Of a stretch of 64,000 nt of DNA, positions 34,611-43,400 are shown piece by piece (position 1 is the first letter of the stretch; every line of letters starts with the position of its first letter). The notes below the pieces were generated by a model. That model was not told the DNA's origin. It saw only the letters and a list, made by a program, of their open reading frames with translations, and did no database searches. This DNA comes from an uncultured bacterium. GTDB lineage: Bacteria > Bacillota > Clostridia > TANB77 > CAG-508. Location of the stretch: positions 183,669-247,668 of the forward strand of contig CAJMRY010000004.1 of assembly GCA_905215935.1 (NCBI GenBank). The letters are read 5' to 3'. The translations under genes and the position numbers were made by a program.

Positions 34611-35222
34611 ATGAGTTTAATAAGAGAAGTTAAAGAAAGAGCAGACATAGTAAAAGTAGCAGAACTTTATGGAATGAAATTAAATAGGGCATATAAATGT
34701 GTATGCCCATTCCATAAAGAAAAAACCGCAAGTCTTTCTATATCACCACAAAAGCAAATATGGAAATGTTTTGGCTGTGGTAAAGGTGGAGATGTAATTT
34801 CTCTTGTATCAGAATTATTAAATATAAATGCTTTAGAAGCAGCAAAGAGTATAAATTATACTTTAGGTTTAGGATTAGATCCAAATCAAAAAAGTAGTTA
34901 TTTTCAAATTAATAAATACAAAAACAGACAAAAAACTGAAGAAATGTTTAAAAAATGGGAGTTAGATACTTTTATTTTATTAACTGATTATTTGCATTTG
35001 CTTTGGAGATGGGAAGAAGAATATGTACCTAAAAATATGGAAGAGGATCCAAATGAATTATTTGTAGAAGCAATGCATAATAGGGATTATATAGAATATG
35101 TAATTGATACAATCTTCATAGAAGGAACGAATGAAGATAAAATTTGGTTTTGGAAACACGAAAAAAAGGTGGTGAAAAGAATTGAATCAAGAATTAGAAC
35201 TTACAGAACAATTAGAGAGTGA
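34611..35222 (+). CDS. CHC2 zinc-finger primase-domain protein
   Basis: A 203-residue protein. The N-terminus is a DnaG-type zinc-binding domain: CVCPFHKEKTASLSI and WKCFGCGKGGDVI give the Cys-His-Cys-Cys set (about residues 28-56). No TOPRIM core follows, so it is a zinc-domain protein that may work with the DUF927 protein encoded downstream. The 3' end overlaps that gene by 41 bases. Confidence 0.85.
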   Translation: MSLIREVKERADIVKVAELYGMKLNRAYKCVCPFHKEKTASLSISPQKQIWKCFGCGKGGDVISLVSELLNINALEAAKSINYTLGLGLDPNQKSSYFQINKYKNRQKTEEMFKKWELDTFILLTDYLHLLWRWEEEYVPKNMEEDPNELFVEAMHNRDYIEYVIDTIFIEGTNEDKIWFWKHEKKVVKRIESRIRTYRTIRE

Positions 35223-37086
35223 AGGATTTACACCTTTTGGAGAAATCAGCGAATTAACAAAAGAGCAAATATTAGATAAAGAAATATTTGAACATATTTT
35301 TTCAATAGATAACCAAATAGCAAGGACAACATTAATTATAAGATTACAAGATAAAGCTAGAGAACTTGGTAATATTAGAAGTTTTGATAAGCTTCTAAAA
35401 GCATATCAAACAGAATTTGTACAAAGATTTAAACAAAGGGGAAGCAATACGATTCAATTTACACAGCCTCCAATTGAAAATCTAAAGTGTGGAAAATGGG
35501 AATGTGAAGATACAGGGGTTACAAAAAGCACTATTGGTGCAGGTATGGTACCACAAACCATAATGGCTTGTTCCCATCCAATATTACCAACAGAGAGACT
35601 TATTAATGTAGATTCAGAAACAGAAAAAATAAAACTAGCATTTTTCAAGGATAATAAATGGCAATACATAACAGTTGAAAGAAGTATGGTAGCAAATAAA
35701 TCTAATATTATCCAATTATCAGATCGAGGCATAGAAGTTAATTCAGAAAATGCAAAGGACCTAGTTTCATATATTGCAGATGTAGTTTCTTTAAATGCAA
35801 AAGAAATTCCAGTAAGTCGTAGTACAGATAGATTAGGTTGGATAGAAAATGAATTTGCACCTTATGTTGATGATTTAAAATATGATGGTGATATAGCATT
35901 TAAAGATGTATATGCAAGTATAAGAGAAGTTGGAGAATATGAGGAATGGAAAGAAGTATGTAGGAAAGTTAGAAAAGAGAGCAAAATTGCACATTTACTT
36001 TTAGCATCTTCATTTGCTAGTACACTAAATCAAATGTTAGGAGTATTGCCTTTTGTTGTACATATATGGGGTGGAACTGGAACAGGTAAAACAGTAGGAC
36101 TTATGCTTGCAATGAGTGTTTGGGGAAATCCTGAAGTAGGAAAGTTAGTAAGAACATTAAATGCAACACAAGTGGCATTAGCAAGATATGCAGCATTTGT
36201 ACACGATATTCCATTTGCAGGAGATGAATTGCAAACTATAAAAAACAGATGGGATTCATTTGATAGTCTTGTAATGTATTTAACTGAAGGTGTTGACAGA
36301 GGCAGAGGTAAAGCATATGGAGGGATAGAACTTTTAAAGGAATGGAATTGCTGTTTCTTATTTACTGGTGAAGAACCAATTACAAAAGCAACATCTGGTG
36401 GTGGAGTAAAAAACAGAGTTATAGAGGTAGAAGCTACAGAGAAAGTAATTGCTGATGGTAATTTTGTAAGTAATTTTGTTAGAAAAAATTATGGACATGC
36501 TGGAAAAGAATTTATAAATAATATGCCTAAACAAGAGGAATTGCAACAACGATATAGAGAAATTTTTCAGAACATTTTAAAAGAAACTGATACTACAGAT
36601 AAACAAGCAATGGCTATGGCCACAATTTTATTAGCAGATGAAATATCTACAGAGATGATATTTAAAGATGAAAAATTAACGATAGAAGATGTAAGTAAAT
36701 GGCTTACAAGTAGTAAGGAAGTTGATGTTTCTACAAGAGCATATGAATGGACAATGAACTGGATTTCACAAAATATAAATAGATTTAGAGAAAATGAAAA
36801 CGGAGAAATCTGGGGTAAATATATTGAAAGTGATGATATTTGTTTAGTAAATAAAAGTTTATATGCTGAAGCATTAAATAAGGCAGGTTTTGATTTTAAT
36901 GCAATAATAAGAAATTTTGCTGATAGAGGGCAAATTGAAAGGAATACACAAGGAAAATTTACTCATGCAACAAAAGCATTTGGAGTAAAAGCAAACTATA
37001 TAAAATTTAGATTAGAACCAGAAAAATCAGATCTTGCTTATGAAGAAAATTATAAGCAAGAAGAAATGGAAGATTTACCATTTTAA
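35182..37086 (+). CDS. DUF927 replicative helicase-like ATPase
   Basis: A 634-residue protein with TTG start 35182 after AGGTGG. The DUF927 core holds Walker A GGTGTGKT (about residues 297-304) and a GDELQ acidic motif (about 349), as in SF3/AAA+ phage helicases. The C-terminal tip is EEMEDLPF, an SSB-like tail. It probably opens DNA at the iterons just downstream. With the CHC2 protein it forms the replication core. Confidence 0.82.
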   Translation: MNQELELTEQLESEGFTPFGEISELTKEQILDKEIFEHIFSIDNQIARTTLIIRLQDKARELGNIRSFDKLLKAYQTEFVQRFKQRGSNTIQFTQPPIENLKCGKWECEDTGVTKSTIGAGMVPQTIMACSHPILPTERLINVDSETEKIKLAFFKDNKWQYITVERSMVANKSNIIQLSDRGIEVNSENAKDLVSYIADVVSLNAKEIPVSRSTDRLGWIENEFAPYVDDLKYDGDIAFKDVYASIREVGEYEEWKEVCRKVRKESKIAHLLLASSFASTLNQMLGVLPFVVHIWGGTGTGKTVGLMLAMSVWGNPEVGKLVRTLNATQVALARYAAFVHDIPFAGDELQTIKNRWDSFDSLVMYLTEGVDRGRGKAYGGIELLKEWNCCFLFTGEEPITKATSGGGVKNRVIEVEATEKVIADGNFVSNFVRKNYGHAGKEFINNMPKQEELQQRYREIFQNILKETDTTDKQAMAMATILLADEISTEMIFKDEKLTIEDVSKWLTSSKEVDVSTRAYEWTMNWISQNINRFRENENGEIWGKYIESDDICLVNKSLYAEALNKAGFDFNAIIRNFADRGQIERNTQGKFTHATKAFGVKANYIKFRLEPEKSDLAYEENYKQEEMEDLPF

Positions 37087-37348
37087 TGTCTAACCTAAAA
37101 GCGAAAGGTTAGACAAAGGTTAGACCATAAAAAATCCTAGAGATTAGTGGACTACATAAAATAAAAATATAAAAGTCTAACCTCTAACAAATTTATTATT
37201 TACATATGGAAATTTTTAATTAATATCTAAAAAATAAAATTTTCATAAAAATATAAATATATTCACAGAAAAAGGTTAGACAGGTTAGACCATTATATAA
37301 ATAAACTATTTGAAACACATAAAAAAATAGAAATGGAGGTTAGACCGA
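37087..37348. other. Iteron cluster, candidate phage replication origin
   Basis: A 262-bp AT-rich gap with seven perfect copies of AGGTTAGAC: plus-oriented at 37106, 37117, 37273, 37282 and 37337; minus-oriented at 37088 and 37175. The middle (37184-37272) is almost pure A/T. Clustered iterons around an AT-rich stretch next to the helicase gene fit an origin. Two copies are directly adjacent, and the last overlaps the ribosome binding site of the next gene, so the same protein could also repress that gene. Confidence 0.65.
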
Positions 37349-37753
37349 ATGAAAAATAAAGAACAAATTATAAATGATTCTATAAAACTTGAAACACCTC
37401 CTGCAGATTATAATTTATTAGAAATACATTGTTTTCTAGCATTAAAACAGTTATTAGTTATGTTTCATAATAAGCAGATAACTACTGAAAATGCTACAAA
37501 AACAAAACAACTAATATTAGCAAATTATGAAAAAAGATGTAAAGAATATGAATTTCAAACATCAATGTTTCAAGAACACATAGATCATATAAAAAATACT
37601 GAATTGCAAAGAACTAAATTAAGAAAAATATTAAATGGAGAAGCTGAAGAAGCAAAACCGATTACTGAAGAAAGATTATGCGAAACATTAAATCTTGCAG
37701 TAGAAATACTTGCTACTGTATTTAAGGGGGAATTTTTAAATGATAATAGTTAG
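37349..37753 (+). CDS. Phage protein, unknown function
   Basis: A 134-residue helical protein, start 37349 preceded by GGAGG within the last iteron. Lys/Glu/Thr rich with no recognised domain. Its position after the origin suggests an early replication-linked role. Confidence 0.6.
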   Translation: MKNKEQIINDSIKLETPPADYNLLEIHCFLALKQLLVMFHNKQITTENATKTKQLILANYEKRCKEYEFQTSMFQEHIDHIKNTELQRTKLRKILNGEAEEAKPITEERLCETLNLAVEILATVFKGEFLNDNS

Positions 37754-37997
37754 TCAAATTAAAGAAATGATAGTAAATTTCGATACTATATGTGTATTAG
37801 GAATAAATAAAAACAATCCAAAAGAAATATTATCAACTACAAACAATGGAAATACTCAAACATTAGGTGCTTATGTAACAGCATCAAGGGCACAAGAAGT
37901 ATTACAGGAAATAGTAAGCAAATATAGACAATACAATTTAGACAACAATAAAGCAGTAACAATACTTCCAAAAGTATATGAAATGCCAAAGGAGTAG
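37740..37997 (+). CDS. Phage protein, unknown function
   Basis: An 85-residue protein overlapping the previous gene by 14 bases. A mixed alpha/beta pattern without a known family. Confidence 0.55.
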   Translation: MIIVSQIKEMIVNFDTICVLGINKNNPKEILSTTNNGNTQTLGAYVTASRAQEVLQEIVSKYRQYNLDNNKAVTILPKVYEMPKE

Positions 37998-38004
37998 AAA
38001 ACAT

Positions 38005-38157
38005 ATGAAAAAAGAAATAAAACTAAAAAAGGCTAAAAAACAATTACAAGAAATTGAAAAAATATGGGGAACAGACAAAGTAAAATATATAAAACAAGTT
38101 TTATACGAATTAGTGGAAGGAGAAAAAAATAAAAATGCAAAAACCAACAATATGTAG
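38005..38157 (+). CDS. Small basic protein, 50 residues
   Basis: AAAGGAG precedes the ATG. Lys-rich and helical; it overlaps the next gene by 23 bases. Not recognised. Confidence 0.55.
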   Translation: MKKEIKLKKAKKQLQEIEKIWGTDKVKYIKQVLYELVEGEKNKNAKTNNM

Positions 38158-38542
38158 ATATTGTGGAGGTCCAGTCGTTTTTACATCAAATGCAGAAATA
38201 TATGGCAGAGAATATGGCGAAGGAAAATGTTATTTATGTAGAAGATGTAGAGCATTTGTAGGAGTTCATCCAGGAACAGACACACCACTTGGAACTTTGG
38301 CAAATGATGAATTAAGGCAATACAGAAAAACAGCACATTATTGGTTTGACCAAATTTGGAAGAAACCATTAAGAATCACAACAAGATATAAAGCATATGG
38401 ATGGTTAGCTGAACAATTAGGACTTCCAAGAGAAAAAACACATATGGCCATGTTTGAAAAAGAAGAATGTGAACGAACAATTAGACTTTCACGAGAAAGA
38501 ATAGAAAAATATAAAATGCAAAGGAGTGATGTACTTATATGA
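38135..38542 (+). CDS. Zinc-finger protein, DUF3268 type
   Basis: A 135-residue protein with CRYCGG and CYLCRRCRAFVGVHP zinc sites (residues 7-50) and a C-terminal helical part (HYWFDQIWKK... YKAYGWLAEQLG). Such proteins are common in Firmicutes phages; the function is not established. Confidence 0.75.
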   Translation: MQKPTICRYCGGPVVFTSNAEIYGREYGEGKCYLCRRCRAFVGVHPGTDTPLGTLANDELRQYRKTAHYWFDQIWKKPLRITTRYKAYGWLAEQLGLPREKTHMAMFEKEECERTIRLSRERIEKYKMQRSDVLI

Positions 38543-38721
38543 TAGAAAAACAAGGAAATAGATATGAATTGCAGTGTGATTATTGTAGTAACTGTGTAGA
38601 TGACTTTGAGGAATTTCAAGAAGCAGTAGATTACAAAAAAGCAAATGGATGGAAAAGCATAAATGTTAAAGGAGAATGGACCGATAAATGTCCTAATTGT
38701 ATTGGTGGTGATACCAATTGA
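38539..38721 (+). CDS. Small zinc-ribbon protein, 60 residues
   Basis: Two pairs of cysteines, CDYCSNC near residue 14 and DKCPNC near residue 50, form a zinc ribbon. It overlaps both neighbours by four bases. Confidence 0.65.
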   Translation: MIEKQGNRYELQCDYCSNCVDDFEEFQEAVDYKKANGWKSINVKGEWTDKCPNCIGGDTN

Positions 38722-40220
38722 AATTAGAATTAAGAGATTATCAAAAGGAATGTTTGGAATTAATAGATAATTTACAACCAGGATCTTATCTGATACAAAT
38801 GGCAACAGGATGTGGAAAAACAGCAACATTTACAAATATAAAAAGAAAAGGTCGTGTTCTAGTTTTAGCACACAGAGAAGAACTAGTAACACAACCAATT
38901 AAATACTATGACTGTCCTGTGGGAATTGAAATGGCAAATAGCAAGTCTCACGGAGAACCAGTCGTAATAGCATCAGTACAAAGTATAGTACATAGATTAG
39001 AAAAATTCAAGCCTACAGAATTTGACACAATAATAACAGATGAAGCACATCATGCAGCAGCAACATCATATAGAAAAGTATATGAATATTTTAAACCAAG
39101 ATTGCATCTGGGATTTACAGCAACACCTAACAGGGGAGATAATGTAAGGCTTGATGACATATACCAAGATATTATATTTGAGAGAGATATTAAGTGGGCC
39201 ATAAAAAATAAATATTTAACTGATATTTATTGTATGAGAATAAATATTGGATATGACATAAGCAAAGTTGCAAGAAGAATGGGGGATTTTGCACCAGGAG
39301 AACTTGAAGAAGTAATGAATCAAGATGTATTAAATAATGCAATAGCAGAAACTTATAAAAAATATGCAAAAGGACAAACCTTAATATTTGCTTGTAGTGT
39401 GGATCATGCAAAGTCAATAGCTGAAAAAATACCAGGAGCAGTTGCTGTAACTGCAGAAACAAAAAATAGAGAAGAACTTATTAGAAAATTTACAAATAGA
39501 GAAATACCATGTTTAGTAAATTGTATGATTTTTACAGAAGGAACAGATATGCCACTTGTTGAAACTGTAATGATTGCAAGACCAACAAGTAATAGCACTT
39601 TATATACTCAAATGGTAGGAAGAGGATTAAGACTTTATCCTGGTAAAGAAAAATTACAATTAATAGATTTAGTTGGAACAACAGGAAGAGCAAATTTGTG
39701 TACAGCACCAACTTTAATAGGTATTGATTTAAATGGTGTACCAGAAAATAAACAAGATGAAATACAAGGAGATTTATTTGATTTACCTAGTTTAATTGCA
39801 GAAAAGGCTGATTGTCCATCATCTTGGATAATGAATGTAGAGATAGTAAATATTTGGGCCAAAGAACAAAATTATAAAACACATGGAGTAAATTATTTTA
39901 AAATGCCAAATGGTGATTTTGTAGTAACACTTCCTAAAAGAAGAATAGTAATTCCTGCACAAGATGAACTTGGAAAAACGAGATGGAATGGCCAAAAGGT
40001 AAGTATGCAAAAGGCATTTGATGAAGTTTATTTGTATTTAAAAGAAAATTGTTCAGATCAAGAATATATATGGAATGTTGACCTAATGAAAAAATGGGGA
40101 AAAGTAGCAGCAAGTGAAAAGCAGAAAAGTATGATTAAAAGATTTAAACAAGATTTTAATACAGAAAACTTAACAAAAATGCAAGCAACACAGATTTTAA
40201 ATAGATTATTTTATAGGTAG
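38718..40220 (+). CDS. SF2 DEAD/DEAH-box helicase
   Basis: A 500-residue protein with TTG start 38718 preceded by GGTGGTG. Helicase motifs appear in order: MATGCGKTATF (motif I), LAHREE (Ia), TDEAHHAA (DEAH, motif II), GFTATPNRGD (III), and MVGRGLRLYPGKE (VI). It is a phage-encoded type III restriction-like helicase; it probably unwinds DNA in replication or recombination. Confidence 0.88.
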   Translation: MKLELRDYQKECLELIDNLQPGSYLIQMATGCGKTATFTNIKRKGRVLVLAHREELVTQPIKYYDCPVGIEMANSKSHGEPVVIASVQSIVHRLEKFKPTEFDTIITDEAHHAAATSYRKVYEYFKPRLHLGFTATPNRGDNVRLDDIYQDIIFERDIKWAIKNKYLTDIYCMRINIGYDISKVARRMGDFAPGELEEVMNQDVLNNAIAETYKKYAKGQTLIFACSVDHAKSIAEKIPGAVAVTAETKNREELIRKFTNREIPCLVNCMIFTEGTDMPLVETVMIARPTSNSTLYTQMVGRGLRLYPGKEKLQLIDLVGTTGRANLCTAPTLIGIDLNGVPENKQDEIQGDLFDLPSLIAEKADCPSSWIMNVEIVNIWAKEQNYKTHGVNYFKMPNGDFVVTLPKRRIVIPAQDELGKTRWNGQKVSMQKAFDEVYLYLKENCSDQEYIWNVDLMKKWGKVAASEKQKSMIKRFKQDFNTENLTKMQATQILNRLFYR

Positions 40221-40229
40221 GTGATTTAG

Positions 40230-40535
40230 ATGAGTGTAAAAGGAAAAGTAAAAAGAGCTAATAGAAAAATTGAAGAGTTAGAAAAGAAAATTCAAGAATT
40301 AGAACAATTTAATAGAGAATACAAATTTATAACTATAAAAGCAGAAGATGAGGAATTAAAAATAATTAAAGATAATTTTATAAAAATGATATTAAACCAA
40401 AGAAAACCATTAGAAGATAACTGCTGCAGATGTACTATTTCAAGAGCACAATTGGATACAATGAAAAATGCAAGATTAGAAGTAGAAAGAAATTATATGT
40501 TTAGAGATAGTATTGATTTTATATTAAAAGTATGA
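40230..40535 (+). CDS. Coiled-coil phage protein
   Basis: A 101-residue protein; the first 40 residues are a clear Lys/Glu coiled coil. A CCRC group sits near residue 69. Function unknown. Confidence 0.6.
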   Translation: MSVKGKVKRANRKIEELEKKIQELEQFNREYKFITIKAEDEELKIIKDNFIKMILNQRKPLEDNCCRCTISRAQLDTMKNARLEVERNYMFRDSIDFILKV

Positions 40536-40544
40536 GGTGATTAA

Positions 40545-40964
40545 ATGCCAAGAAGAGGATATCAATTTGAAAATCAAATTCAAAAAGTGTGTAATTATGT
40601 AGAAGCAATAGGTGGACATGCACACAAGAATCATGCAGAAAGATTGCAAGATGGAACATATATAAAAGGTGAGCCTTTTGATTATGAAATATTTCTTCCA
40701 AATTATAAAGCTGTATTTGATGCTAAAGAGTGTAAAACAACAAAATGGCATATGGTCGATAAAGATATTAGACAATGTGATGAGATGAAAAAGTGTAAAA
40801 ATGCAGGACTTAAAGCATACTTCTTAATTTGCTTTGAAGGTCAAAGAGTTAGAATGATAGATGTTGACACAGCAATAGCAACCTTAAAAAGAGGCAGTAA
40901 AACGATATCTGAAGAAGGTAATCCAAGTTGGGATCTAATAAAAATATTGAAAGAAAACAAATGA
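40545..40964 (+). CDS. RecU-like PD-(D/E)XK nuclease
   Basis: A 139-residue protein. The pattern FENQIQKVC, KGEPFDYEIFLP and AVFDAKECK gives the Asp and D-x-E-x-K style catalytic residues of the RecU Holliday-junction resolvase/VRR group. It likely resolves branched DNA before packaging. It overlaps the HNH gene by four bases (ATGA). Confidence 0.72.
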   Translation: MPRRGYQFENQIQKVCNYVEAIGGHAHKNHAERLQDGTYIKGEPFDYEIFLPNYKAVFDAKECKTTKWHMVDKDIRQCDEMKKCKNAGLKAYFLICFEGQRVRMIDVDTAIATLKRGSKTISEEGNPSWDLIKILKENK

Positions 40965-41473
40965 TAGTATATGCAAATGAAGTATGGAGAAATATAAGCA
41001 ACTCAAATTATGAAGTAAGTAATTATGGAAGATTTAGAAGAAAATACAAATATAAATATAGATATTTAAAAACATTCAAAAAAGGAGCATTATATATAAT
41101 TAAATTACATATTAACGATAAAGACAAAGACTATAATGTAGCAAAGTTAGTAATTGAATCTTTTATTAGAAAACTTAAGCCAGATGAATGTGTGTATCAT
41201 AAAAATGGAATTATATCGGACAACAAATTATCAAATTTAGAAATTTTAACAAGATCTGAAGCAGGCAAAAGAACAGGGTGGCAATCAAGAAGAAAAGGAA
41301 TTGTTATGTTAGATAATGAAGGTATTATATCAAAAGTTTTCAAAGGTACAAGAGATGCTGCAGATAAATTATTTATAAGTAGACAGACAGTAAGTGATTA
41401 TTGTAATAAAAGAGTAAAGAATCCAATGTATAAATTATATTGGGCAGATGAATTTATAGAGGAGGAAAATTAA
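40961..41473 (+). CDS. HNH homing-type endonuclease (NUMOD4-HNH)
   Basis: A 170-residue protein starting at ATG 40961. It has an N-terminal NUMOD4 (EVWRNISNSNYEVSNYGRFR), an HNH core (VYHKNGIISDNKLSNLEILTRSE), and a C-terminal NUMOD1-like helix-turn-helix (GTRDAADKLFISRQTVSDYC). Free-standing homing endonucleases of this type spread in phage genomes. GC and codon use match the neighbours. Confidence 0.83.
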   Translation: MIVYANEVWRNISNSNYEVSNYGRFRRKYKYKYRYLKTFKKGALYIIKLHINDKDKDYNVAKLVIESFIRKLKPDECVYHKNGIISDNKLSNLEILTRSEAGKRTGWQSRRKGIVMLDNEGIISKVFKGTRDAADKLFISRQTVSDYCNKRVKNPMYKLYWADEFIEEEN

Positions 41474-41474
41474 A

Positions 41475-41897
41475 GTGGAATGTGGAGATAAAGAATGGCA
41501 ACATTGTAGAGTAGAAAAAATGGGATGTCCTGGATGTTATTATGATGAAATAAAAATAGGGGAATATGTAAGAACTTATGAAGGAACTATAGGAAGAATA
41601 TGTAGATATTTTAAAGATACAGATGTATATCAAATACATATTAGTATGGATTATGCAATGAATAGAACATTAAAGGATATAAAAAAACATAGTAAAAACA
41701 TAACTGATTTAATAGAAGTTGGAGATATATTAAAAATTGAAGAAGATGATGAAATTGCATATATAGGATTAGAAAAAGATACAACAATAATAGCATATCA
41801 AGATATTATAGATGAAATAAAAAATAATAAAATTAAATTACTGGCAATAGTAACAAAAGAACAATTTAGGAATATAGAATATAAAATTAAGGAGTAG
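41475..41897 (+). CDS. Phage protein with N-terminal cysteines, unknown function
   Basis: A 140-residue protein with GTG start 41475 after GAGGAGG. The first 25 residues hold four cysteines (CGD...HCRVEKMGCPGC), suggesting a zinc site; the rest is an alpha/beta fold that I do not recognise. Confidence 0.6.
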   Translation: MECGDKEWQHCRVEKMGCPGCYYDEIKIGEYVRTYEGTIGRICRYFKDTDVYQIHISMDYAMNRTLKDIKKHSKNITDLIEVGDILKIEEDDEIAYIGLEKDTTIIAYQDIIDEIKNNKIKLLAIVTKEQFRNIEYKIKE

Positions 41898-41909
41898 AAG
41901 TTATATAAA

Positions 41910-42077
41910 ATGGATGATAGAAAATCATTAATACAAAGAATAAAAACACAAAATGGTATGCTAAAGAAACAAAATAAAATTATAGATGCAATGGCAGAAG
42001 AATTTGTAAATAAAACATTAATGTATAGTGATAAGACAAAACAAGAAGTTAGAGAACATTTTGAGAGGATGGTATAG
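41910..42077 (+). CDS. Small helical protein, 55 residues
   Basis: AAGGAG lies at 41889-41894, 15 bases before ATG 41910. Charged and helical, with no known domain. Confidence 0.5.
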   Translation: MDDRKSLIQRIKTQNGMLKKQNKIIDAMAEEFVNKTLMYSDKTKQEVREHFERMV

Positions 42078-42078
42078 T

Positions 42079-42327
42079 ATGTGTAAAAATAATGGAAGTT
42101 GTTATGTTTATTCAGAATTAGTAGTTAAAGAAATAGTAAAAAGAGATGATGAATATACAAAACAAGTTATAAAAGATTATTATAAGAGAAAATATCCAAA
42201 AGAAAATGTAAGAATAGACTTTTTAGATGAAGAAGTAGTTGATGAAATCATAAGATTAGGAATTGAAGAATATCAACAAAGACAAGCATATAAAGAATTT
42301 CTTAAAAAAGAAAAAGAAAACAAATAA
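42079..42327 (+). CDS. Phage protein, unknown function, 82 residues
   Basis: ATG 42079 is chosen over an upstream in-frame start for the nearby GAGAGGATGG. The sequence is strongly charged and helical; not recognised. Confidence 0.55.
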   Translation: MCKNNGSCYVYSELVVKEIVKRDDEYTKQVIKDYYKRKYPKENVRIDFLDEEVVDEIIRLGIEEYQQRQAYKEFLKKEKENK

Positions 42328-42391
42328 GAGATTTTATAATGAAAAAATAAAAAACGAACTCGATAACCAAGAAATAAGGAGGTGTGTGTAA

Positions 42392-42556
42392 ATGGCTATA
42401 ATTAAAGCAATATTTATATTTTTTACTGGACTTTATGCTTTGGCTAAAATGGTGGATGGAATGAATAATAAATATATAAACAGTAAGGATAAAATCATAA
42501 ATTTAATAGAAATAGTTGTTAGTGTATTATTAACATTTATTATATTTAAAATTTAG
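42392..42556 (+). CDS. Small membrane protein, 54 residues
   Basis: GGAGGTG lies upstream. Two hydrophobic helices (about residues 3-20 and 37-53). It has the shape of a small holin-like or membrane protein, but its place before the late regulator makes a lysis role uncertain. Confidence 0.55.
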   Translation: MAIIKAIFIFFTGLYALAKMVDGMNNKYINSKDKIINLIEIVVSVLLTFIIFKI

Positions 42557-42568
42557 GAGGTGCAGAAG

Positions 42569-42994
42569 ATGAAAGTGCAGGAAGTATTAGAAAATTACAA
42601 TTCTTTAAAAGCGAGTATTACAATAACAGAAGGAGAAATACAAGAATTAGAAACAGAAGTATTAGATTGTAAAAGTGCAAATTTAGATGGTATGCCTAAA
42701 CCAAAAGGATTTGTTGGTTCAAATATAGAAACTTATATTGCAGAAAAACAAGAGAAGATAGAAAATAAAAAAAGATACATAGAAAAAACAAAAACAAAAC
42801 TAAAAATAGTGGAAGATTTGGTTAAAACATTAAAAAAATATAACCAAGATGTTATAAAAGCACGATTTTACGATATGGAATTAATAGAAGAAATTGCAGT
42901 AAGAAAAAGTAAAACTTATGGTGCTATAACAACAACAATAAAAAATTCAATAGCAAAAATGCAACGAGAATATAACAAAAATAAAAAATTATAG
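42569..42994 (+). CDS. RinA/ArpU-like late transcription regulator
   Basis: A 141-residue protein; ATG 42569 follows GGAGG at 42556-42560. A long coiled coil leads to a C-terminal helical end (VIKARFYDMELIEEIAVRKSKTYGAITTTIKNSIAKM) that resembles a sigma-like helix-turn-helix. Proteins of this kind switch on late genes just upstream of the terminase, and its position fits. Confidence 0.65.
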   Translation: MKVQEVLENYNSLKASITITEGEIQELETEVLDCKSANLDGMPKPKGFVGSNIETYIAEKQEKIENKKRYIEKTKTKLKIVEDLVKTLKKYNQDVIKARFYDMELIEEIAVRKSKTYGAITTTIKNSIAKMQREYNKNKKL

Positions 42995-43118
42995 AAAAAT
43001 TATATAAAATTTGTATATTTTTTCTCTATTTTTTGAAAAAGTAATCTGTTATAATTATAATTGAGAAAATTGTAAATACCTTTTTGTTTTTCATATTTTT
43101 CCTTATTAAATTAATGTA

Positions 43119-43145
43119 AAGTCACTAGAAATAGTGGCTTTTTTA
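43119..43145 (+). terminator. Terminator just before the tRNA-like gene
   Basis: An 8-bp stem, AAGTCACT (43119-43126) with AGTGGCTT (43133-43140, one G-U), then TTTT. It ends early transcription four bases before the tRNA-like sequence. Confidence 0.75.
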
Positions 43146-43148
43146 TAT

Positions 43149-43226
43149 TGCAGAATAGCTTAATTGGTAAAGTAGCCAGCGCACATGAGCTGTAATTTGT
43201 AGGTTCAAATCCTACTTCTGCAACCA
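43149..43226 (+). tRNA. tRNA-like gene with unusual anticodon arm (type uncertain)
   Basis: The acceptor TGCAGAA (43149-43155) pairs with TTCTGCA (43216-43222), followed by A and an encoded CCA. The D arm is GCTT/AAGT with a GG in the loop, and the T arm is GTAGG-TTCAAAT-CCTAC, both normal. The anticodon arm is odd: the only stem is CAGC/GCTG (43177-43180, 43189-43192) with an 8-base loop GCACATGA and no T at position 33. Thus the anticodon cannot be named with confidence. It may be a phage tRNA, a decayed one, or a tRNA-like RNA. Confidence 0.6.
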
Positions 43227-43244
43227 AAAGAAGAGGGTATGCAT

Positions 43245-43400
43245 ATGAATTTAGGAAAATGTATGTTAAGAGAATGCAAAGTATGTAAAAATCAAATAAA
43301 TTGTTTTAAGGAGAACGATCATGAATATTCAAAACATAAGCGTAAAAAAACTAAAAACAGCAGAGTACAATCCAAGAAGAGATTTAAGACCAGAAGATGA
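43245..43400 (+). CDS. Possible small cysteine-rich protein, 51 residues
   Basis: ATG 43245 follows GAGGG. The first half has CMLRECKVCKNQINC, a zinc-type spacing; the second half overlaps the ParB-like gene in another frame by 80 bases. Real but possibly short, or a leader. Confidence 0.4.
   Translation: MNLGKCMLRECKVCKNQINCFKENDHEYSKHKRKKTKNSRVQSKKRFKTRR

Noticed and set aside
42392..42556. Holin of the lysis module
   Set aside because: It has two membrane helices but lies before the late regulator and far from any endolysin; no lysin gene is in the window.
43149..43226. Phage tRNA as the decoder of CGGN
   Set aside because: The loop GCACATGA has no CCG to pair with CGG, and the phage itself has no CGG codons to need it.
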